Assembly (NCBI GenBank): GCA_000314955.1
Contig: BAEM01000034.1
Span: 62,001 to 126,000 of the forward strand
DNA: 64,000 nucleotides
From: Paraglaciecola chathamensis S18K6
GTDB taxonomy: Bacteria; Pseudomonadota; Gammaproteobacteria; Enterobacterales; Alteromonadaceae
Direction: 5' to 3'
Below, piece by piece: positions 58,859 to 64,000 of the stretch. The translations under genes were made by a program, and so were the position numbers. The notes below the pieces were generated by a model. It had not been told where the DNA came from. It did no database searches and saw nothing but the letters and a program-made list of their open reading frames with translations. Within the stretch, counting starts at the first letter, position 1. Each line of letters starts with the position of its first letter.

Positions 58859-60628
58859 ATGTTCACGGTTAATGACGTTTTACACAAGCACTACCCCAAA
58901 GTAGCCGAAAAGCCTTGGTTGTTTAAATCTGCCGGTTTTGTGCTACGCCACTTGCTTCATGAGCGCGAAATGAATGAGTTTGCTCAAAGCTACCCACACC
59001 ACCAAGGACTTGAGTTTGTTGAACAGGTACTCGAGTACTTTAATATTAGCTACTCGGTTCGTGATAACGAGCGTGAACATATTCAAAGCCAAGGCCGTTT
59101 GGTCATCATTGCCAATCACCCTATCGGCTCACTCGATGCCCTCGCCTTAATCAAACTGGTCAGCGAAATCAGAACAGATGTAAAAGTTGTCGCCAATCAA
59201 ATGTTGATGACCATCGACCCACTTCATTGCATGCTATTACCGGTAAACAATATGAATGGGGGCACAGCGAAAGATCATATTCATAATATTCAACAACACC
59301 TAGAACAAGAAGGCGCATTGTTGATATTCCCGGCAGGTGAAGTGTCGCGATTACGCCCTCAAGGTGTGCGTGATACGCACTGGAACAGCGGCTTTTTACG
59401 CATTGCCCGTCAAGCAAAAGCACCTATTTTACCTGTGTTTATCGATGCGAAAAACTCGCCGCTCTTTTACGGTGTGTCCATGCTGTATAAGCCGTTAGCG
59501 GCGATGCTTCTGGTCACAGAAATGTTCAAGCAAAAGCGCAAACACTTACCTATGCGGGTCGGTGAAGTCATCCCGTTTGAATCTTATGCTAACGATAAAA
59601 TCAATCGCCTGCAGCAGGTACGCTTACTCAAAAAACACCTGTATCGCATCGGTATGGGCAAGCAAGGCATTTTTGCTACACAAAAAGCGATCGCCATGCC
59701 AGAAAACCGCACCGAGTTGAGCCGGGCGATAAAACGCGATTGCGAGCACTTAGGTGAAACCACCGATGGTAAGGCAATTTACTTATACCAATACAACGGT
59801 AGCTCGCCTATCATGCGCGAAATCGGCCGTTTACGTGAAATCGCATTTCGCGCTGTGGGCGAAGGTAGCAACCGCCGCCGAGACATTGACCAATACGACG
59901 CCCACTACTTCCACCTGATTTTATGGGATGCAGATGACCTAGAAATTGCAGGCGCTTATCGCTTTGGTGATGCAAAAAAATTGTTAGCACAAACCGGGGT
60001 TGAGGGCTTGTATTCGGCGACTTTGTTTAACTATACCGACGCAATGCAACCGTATTTTGAAAAAGGTTTAGAGCTGGGCCGTAGCTTTGTACAGCCCAGA
60101 TATTGGGGTAAACGTAGTCTCGATTACTTGTGGTATGGCATAGGCGCGTTCTTGCAGCGCCACCCAGACTACCGATACTTATTTGGGCCTGTGTCACTAA
60201 GTGACACCTACCCAAAAGCAGCGAAAGACTTACTGGTGCAATTCTACCGCTTGTACTTTACTCATACCGACACCATCGCCACGTCAAAAACCCCTTATCA
60301 TTTGGCAGGCGACTTACCTCAAACCTTCAGCGGTGGAGATTACAAAAAAGATTTTACCTTGCTCAAACATTTACTCGCTAATATGGGGGTTGCTGTCCCT
60401 ACCCTTTATAAGCAATACACTGAAACCTACGATGATGGTGGTATTCACTTTCTTGACTTTAATATTGATGCTGACTTTGGTGATTGTATAGACGGCCTAG
60501 TGTTAGCTGATATTCATAAGCTTAAAGCTAAGAAAAAAGCCCGATATATGCCGCAAAATGCAGGTAAAGAAGATGTAACGCAGGTCGCAGAAAAGACTAA
60601 AAAAGTAACCCTTAAGAAGGCGAGTTAA
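58859..60628 (+). CDS. olsF: Bifunctional ornithine lipid synthase OlsF
   Basis: This 589-aa fusion has an N-terminal acyltransferase (about residues 1-265; NHPIGSLD with H87 and D93, a variant HX5D, then FPAGEVSR) and a C-terminal OlsB-like N-acyltransferase (about 300-540; REIGRLREIAFRAVGEGS and GLYSATLFNYT). This arrangement matches OlsF described in Serratia, which makes ornithine lipids, phosphorus-free membrane lipids usually formed when phosphate is scarce. In OlsF the C-terminal half N-acylates ornithine, and the N-terminal half adds the second acyl chain. The last 40 residues are Lys-rich. I did not find a convincing Pho box upstream. Confidence 0.82.
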   Translation: MFTVNDVLHKHYPKVAEKPWLFKSAGFVLRHLLHEREMNEFAQSYPHHQGLEFVEQVLEYFNISYSVRDNEREHIQSQGRLVIIANHPIGSLDALALIKLVSEIRTDVKVVANQMLMTIDPLHCMLLPVNNMNGGTAKDHIHNIQQHLEQEGALLIFPAGEVSRLRPQGVRDTHWNSGFLRIARQAKAPILPVFIDAKNSPLFYGVSMLYKPLAAMLLVTEMFKQKRKHLPMRVGEVIPFESYANDKINRLQQVRLLKKHLYRIGMGKQGIFATQKAIAMPENRTELSRAIKRDCEHLGETTDGKAIYLYQYNGSSPIMREIGRLREIAFRAVGEGSNRRRDIDQYDAHYFHLILWDADDLEIAGAYRFGDAKKLLAQTGVEGLYSATLFNYTDAMQPYFEKGLELGRSFVQPRYWGKRSLDYLWYGIGAFLQRHPDYRYLFGPVSLSDTYPKAAKDLLVQFYRLYFTHTDTIATSKTPYHLAGDLPQTFSGGDYKKDFTLLKHLLANMGVAVPTLYKQYTETYDDGGIHFLDFNIDADFGDCIDGLVLADIHKLKAKKKARYMPQNAGKEDVTQVAEKTKKVTLKKAS

Positions 60629-60677
60629 TCGCAACCACTTTAAGGTTTAGGGTCTAGTGATTAATGTAGTGAACGTG

Positions 60678-60706
60678 AAAAGGCTATCTTTGGATAGCCT
60701 TTTTTG
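60678..60706 (+). terminator. Intrinsic terminator of olsF
   Basis: AGGCTATC (60681-60688) pairs with GATAGCCT (60693-60700) across 4 nt, flanked by AAA and a T-run. A classical Rho-independent terminator, 50 nt after the stop. Confidence 0.88.
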
Positions 60707-60804
60707 GTTTACATTAACTTTGGTGTTCATGGTGAAAACACTCTGTACAGCATCTGGTTTAAGCTAATTGTCTATAGTACTGTCTCTGTTCTATGCAGAC
60801 TCAA

Positions 60805-61095
60805 TTAGGCTTTCTTTTTGCCTAGAGCTACCACCTCAGCCTTTTCGTCGGACAATACATTTTTCGCTTCAGCACCTTTGAACATCTTGCCCACGGCATC
60901 TTTGTTTTTAGACAGCATGATGGCCAAATCTTCTAATACGTCAGCATCGAACTTCATTCCTTTAGCTTCAATGTATTCCGCTAAGTTGTCCGCTACTTCT
61001 AGCATCTTATCGTATTTATCGGCTTCTTTTTTATCTGCGGTCACAAACTTTTCAACCCCTTTATGCTCAACGACGTATCTGGTAATAATGGCCAT
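60805..61095 (-). CDS. yebG: YebG family SOS-inducible protein
   Basis: This 96-aa protein follows the E. coli YebG family: RYVVEHKGVEKFVTADKKEA followed by DKYDKMLEVADNLAEYI. Its role in the DNA-damage response is unknown at the molecular level. ATG 61095 is chosen because GAGGA lies 7 nt upstream and the family starts there; the frame is open further upstream. A perfect LexA box lies at 61141-61156, about 45 nt from the start, so SOS control is expected. It ends near the olsF terminator, on the opposite strand. Confidence 0.9.
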   Translation of the reverse strand: MAIITRYVVEHKGVEKFVTADKKEADKYDKMLEVADNLAEYIEAKGMKFDADVLEDLAIMLSKNKDAVGKMFKGAEAKNVLSDEKAEVVALGKKKA

Positions 61096-61140
61096 ATTTG
61101 TATCCTCAATTGCGTGTCTGTACAAAATATAACACAACAC

Positions 61141-61156
61141 CTGTTTTTATGTACAG
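61141..61156 (-). promoter_or_regulatory. LexA box upstream of yebG
   Basis: CTGTTTTTATGTACAG has the CTGT-N8-ACAG core of the gammaproteobacterial LexA operator, 46 bp upstream of yebG. TATATT at about 61127-61132 is a possible -10, so LexA bound here would cover the -35. Confidence 0.85.
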
Positions 61157-61191
61157 TTCATTTAATTATTAGCTTATCTCTTTACAGACAT

Positions 61192-61221
61192 AAAAAAACC
61201 AGCACTTGGCTGGTTTTTTTT
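61192..61221. terminator. Bidirectional terminator between yebG and fdx
   Basis: CCAGC (61199-61203) and GCTGG (61209-61213) form a stem extended by A and T runs (61192-61198 and 61214-61221). T-runs exist in both directions. It ends the isc operon, 22 nt after the fdx stop. Confidence 0.88.
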
Positions 61222-61242
61222 GATTTTGCTTAGCATTAACGC

Positions 61243-61581
61243 TTAATGCCCTTCACTCACCTGATTAACAGTGTAGCGCGGTATTTCAACTACGAGATCT
61301 TCGTCTTTAATAACCGCTTGGCAGCCCAAACGTGAATCAGGCTCAAGCCCCCAGGCTTTGTCGAGCAGGTCGTCTTCTAACTCATCGCTTTCATCAAGCG
61401 ACTCAAAACCTTCACGCACAATCACGTGGCACGTGGTACATGCGCAAGACTTCTCGCAAGCATGCTCAATACCAATACCATTTTTTAAAGCGACGTCGAG
61501 TACGGTTGTACCTTCTGGCGCTTCTAACACGGCTCCGTCTGGACAAAGCTCAGCGTGGGGTAAAAAAATCACTTGTGGCAT
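61243..61581 (-). CDS. fdx: ISC-system [2Fe-2S] ferredoxin
   Basis: This 112-aa adrenodoxin-type ferredoxin carries electrons for Fe-S cluster assembly on IscU. The cluster ligands are the three cysteines of CEKSCACTTC (C-x5-C-x2-C) and a fourth in SRLGCQ. The acidic helix DESDELEDDLLDKAW is typical. Length is as in E. coli Fdx (111 aa). It is the last gene of hscB-hscA-fdx here; a terminator follows with no iscX downstream. Confidence 0.97.
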   Translation of the reverse strand: MPQVIFLPHAELCPDGAVLEAPEGTTVLDVALKNGIGIEHACEKSCACTTCHVIVREGFESLDESDELEDDLLDKAWGLEPDSRLGCQAVIKDEDLVVEIPRYTVNQVSEGH

Positions 61582-61628
61582 CTGTAGTTTCCTTAAATCG
61601 AAAAATTATGTTCTGACGCAATATAAAA

Positions 61629-63497
61629 TTAAATACTGTCAACCGTATGGCCGGCTAACGCCTTTTTGATCGAATGATCCATACGTTTTTCAGCGAATAT
61701 TTGACTCGCTGCATCTGCGGCGCTAATGGCTTTTTTGATGGCGTCAATATCATCGTTTTTACCTGCTGTATCAAGTACCGCTAAGCTGGCTTGAATAGTT
61801 TCAATCTCAGCAGCGCTCAATAACTCTGCGCCATCAGCATTCAGCGCAGCTTGCAGGGCTTCATGGACTCTTGCCGCTTCGACTTGCTGCTCTTTGAGCA
61901 TACGAGCTTGCATATCACCTGTGGCGTTTTGCATCGACGCTTTGAGCATGTCGCTTATTTGTGATTCGTCGAGACCATAAGATGGCTTAACCTGAATCTC
62001 AGCTTGCACGCCACTGGACTTTTCCATCGCCATCACATTTAGCAACCCATCGGCATCCACTTGGAATGTAACCCGAATATGCGCCGCGCCCGCAGCCATC
62101 GGCGGAATACCATGCAAAGTAAATTTTGCCAACGAACGACAGTCATCAACCAGTTCACGTTCGCCTTGCAGCACATGGATCATCATCGCCGTTTGACCAT
62201 CTTTAAACGTGGTAAATTCTTGGGCTTTGGCCACAGGGATCGTGGTATTGCGATGAATAACTTTCTCTACTAGGCCACCCATGGTTTCTAAGCCAAGCGA
62301 TAATGGCAATACATCCAATAACAACATTTCACCGTCAGGCTTATTACCCACTAAGATGTCAGCCTGAATAGAGGCACCAATCGCCACGACTTTATCTGGG
62401 TCAATAGACGTCAAAGGATCACGGCCGAAGAAGGCGCCAACCTGCTCGCGCACACAAGGTACTCGAGTCGAACCACCGACCATCACTACTTCCAGTACTT
62501 CGTCTTTCTCTAGCTCAGAATCTTTTAGCGCTCTGCGACAGGCGCGAAGGGTATTCTTCACCAAGCCAGCGATCAACTCTTCAAACGCAGCTCTACTAAG
62601 CGATAAGCTACGCTCATTTTGCTCATCATCAGTAAACTCTACAGTCACCGAATCTTCGTCACTCAAGCTTTCTTTAGCAAATTTAGCCTTATCAAGTAAC
62701 ACTCTATGTAAACGTTTAGATAAAGTGCCTTCAAGGCCAAGTTGTTGCCGGAAATAGGTAACGATAGCGTGATCGAAATCATCTCCACCTAACGCTGAAT
62801 CACCACCGGTGGCAAGGACTTCGAATACCCCCTTACTCAGGCGCAAAATAGAAATATCAAATGTACCACCGCCTAAATCATATACTGCGATCACACCTTC
62901 TTGAGCTGAATCCAAGCCATAGGCTATCGCAGCTGCAGTGGGCTCGTTTAATAAACGCAGTACTTTTAAGCCGGCTAATTGGGCGGCATCTTTAGTTCCT
63001 TGACGCTGAGCATCATCAAAATAGGCAGGAACTGTCACCACAGCGCCACTTAACTCTTCGCCTAAGCTTTGCTCTGCCCGTAAACGCAGGGCGATTAGAA
63101 TTTCGGATGACACCTCGACTGGGTTCACCTGACGCCCTACTACATTTAACAGTGGCGAGTTAGGATTTGATTCATCAAAATCGTAGGGTAAATCTGGATA
63201 GCTACGACGGATGTCACTCAGGCTTCGACCTAAAAAGCGTTTAACCGAAACAATCGTATTGGTGGGATCTAGACTCGCGTCATGCTTGGCCTGTTCGCCC
63301 ACAATAACGCTATCAGCTGCATATTTCACCACTGATGGTAGCAGGTGCTGTTTGTTGCCATCGCCCAGTGTTTCTGCCTGACCGCTGCGCACAGTCGCTA
63401 CTAAGGAATTTGTTGTACCTAAATCGATACCCACAGCAAGCTTACGCTGATGCGGAGCTGCGCTTAGGCCTGGTTCTGCGATTTGGAGTAATGCCAT
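61629..63497 (-). CDS. hscA: Fe-S cluster biogenesis chaperone HscA
   Basis: This 622-aa specialised Hsp70 releases the Fe-S cluster from IscU. Nucleotide-binding motifs [39 protein letters not shown] and GGSTRVP are intact. The C-terminal substrate domain starts near 390. Length is like E. coli HscA (616 aa). It lies 47 bp before fdx and 21 bp after hscB. Confidence 0.97.
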   Translation of the reverse strand: MALLQIAEPGLSAAPHQRKLAVGIDLGTTNSLVATVRSGQAETLGDGNKQHLLPSVVKYAADSVIVGEQAKHDASLDPTNTIVSVKRFLGRSLSDIRRSYPDLPYDFDESNPNSPLLNVVGRQVNPVEVSSEILIALRLRAEQSLGEELSGAVVTVPAYFDDAQRQGTKDAAQLAGLKVLRLLNEPTAAAIAYGLDSAQEGVIAVYDLGGGTFDISILRLSKGVFEVLATGGDSALGGDDFDHAIVTYFRQQLGLEGTLSKRLHRVLLDKAKFAKESLSDEDSVTVEFTDDEQNERSLSLSRAAFEELIAGLVKNTLRACRRALKDSELEKDEVLEVVMVGGSTRVPCVREQVGAFFGRDPLTSIDPDKVVAIGASIQADILVGNKPDGEMLLLDVLPLSLGLETMGGLVEKVIHRNTTIPVAKAQEFTTFKDGQTAMMIHVLQGERELVDDCRSLAKFTLHGIPPMAAGAAHIRVTFQVDADGLLNVMAMEKSSGVQAEIQVKPSYGLDESQISDMLKASMQNATGDMQARMLKEQQVEAARVHEALQAALNADGAELLSAAEIETIQASLAVLDTAGKNDDIDAIKKAISAADAASQIFAEKRMDHSIKKALAGHTVDSI

Positions 63498-63518
63498 TAT
63501 AAAAACCGTTTAGTTATT

Positions 63519-64000
63519 TCAAAAGTCGCTTAATGCGTCTTCTTTGAGTTCAATTTCGTGCCGTAACTTAAATAAAAATTTTAGTTTACGTACCAGGTTT
63601 GCCGCGTTTTCATTTGACTCATCATCAGATTGCTCAAGTAATGCACCAAGCTCGCTCAACAAACGCTTAATGTCTGCCGCCACATCTTCATCCAAAGATT
63701 CAAGTGCACTGAGAGGATCGTCAGCGTGTTGCGCATCGTCTAATTGTTCACGCCATTCCATCTGCTGCATTAAAAAGGCGCCGTCTTGCATGGTTTTTTG
63801 CTCGTGCTGTAATTCTACACCACGCAGCTCTAACATATGCTCGGCCCGGCTCAGCGGTGTTTTTAACACCTGATATCCATCATTTACTTGAGCGTTTTTT
63901 TGCAATGCGATTAGTTTGTCGCGTTCACTCGCGGTAGCAAATTTATCTGGATGAGTGAGCTTTTGTAATTGCTGATACGTCGCTGCAAGCCCTGCTTTGT
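63519..64000 (-). CDS. hscB: Co-chaperone HscB (5' end beyond the window)
   Basis: The frame is open to base 64000, so the start lies outside; about 160 residues are visible. The J-domain HPD signature is present (LTHPDKFATASERDK), followed by the SRAEHMLELRG region and the acidic C-terminal helices that bind IscU. HscB recruits IscU to HscA and stimulates its ATPase. E. coli HscB has 171 residues, so little is missing. Confidence 0.95.
   Translation of the reverse strand, partial: KAGLAATYQQLQKLTHPDKFATASERDKLIALQKNAQVNDGYQVLKTPLSRAEHMLELRGVELQHEQKTMQDGAFLMQQMEWREQLDDAQHADDPLSALESLDEDVAADIKRLLSELGALLEQSDDESNENAANLVRKLKFLFKLRHEIELKEDALSDF

Overview
The window is a chromosomal segment of a marine-type gammaproteobacterium of the order Alteromonadales. 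A Paraglaciecola/Glaciecola/Pseudoalteromonas-like host is my inference. It rests on the rpsB-tsf / pyrH-frr-uppS-cdsA-dxr-rseP-bamA-skp-lpxD-fabZ-lpxA-lpxB-rnhB-dnaE-accA-tilS order, a TPR response regulator, an OlsF-type lipid synthase and abundant c-di-GMP genes; no database comparison was possible. I saw no tRNA, rRNA, CRISPR array, prophage or transposase gene. One non-coding, MITE-like repeat lies at 57571-57836.

Layout. 1-8.3 kb (+): the 3' part of an M20 amidohydrolase, a TetR regulator, an atypical NRAMP-like transporter, a GFA-fold protein, a duplicated PRC-barrel protein, aconitase AcnA and a 52-aa entericidin-like lipoprotein behind a sigma-54-type promoter. 8.6-12.3 kb (-): a tightly packed operon of an outer-membrane barrel protein, a YfiR-family periplasmic protein and a membrane GGDEF-EAL protein. 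12.5-24.2 kb: radA, a large two-PilZ protein, serB, trmO, proS, a metallo-beta-lactamase-fold hydrolase, a patatin, a periplasmic binding-protein-like gene and a YehS homologue. 24.3-32.8 kb: a carboxyltransferase fused to a biotinyl-like domain without the attachment lysine, a Kef-type antiporter, a GGDEF protein, a REC-TPR protein, a LysR regulator and a class-3 lipase.

32.9-53.6 kb (-) is the conserved envelope and housekeeping cluster. It covers translation (rpsB, tsf, frr), UMP kinase, undecaprenyl and isoprenoid synthesis (uppS, dxr), phospholipid and fatty-acid synthesis (cdsA, fabZ, accA), lipid A synthesis (lpxD, lpxA, lpxB), outer-membrane assembly (bamA, skp, rseP), replication (dnaE, rnhB) and tRNA modification (tilS). 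map and glnD diverge from rpsB. Beyond glnD come the MITE-like repeat, an LpxH-like phosphoesterase and a bifunctional OlsF ornithine-lipid synthase. The right end carries yebG under a LexA box and the end of the isc operon (hscB, hscA, fdx).

The points most worth a second look are the repeat with interlocking inverted repeats, the OMP-YfiR-GGDEF/EAL operon, the carboxyltransferase with a lysine-less biotinyl domain, the NRAMP-like protein without canonical metal-site motifs, and the sigma-54-type promoter before the small lipoprotein. Several housekeeping genes use non-ATG starts supported by ribosome-binding sites (skp, map and glnD with TTG; lpxA probably GTG).
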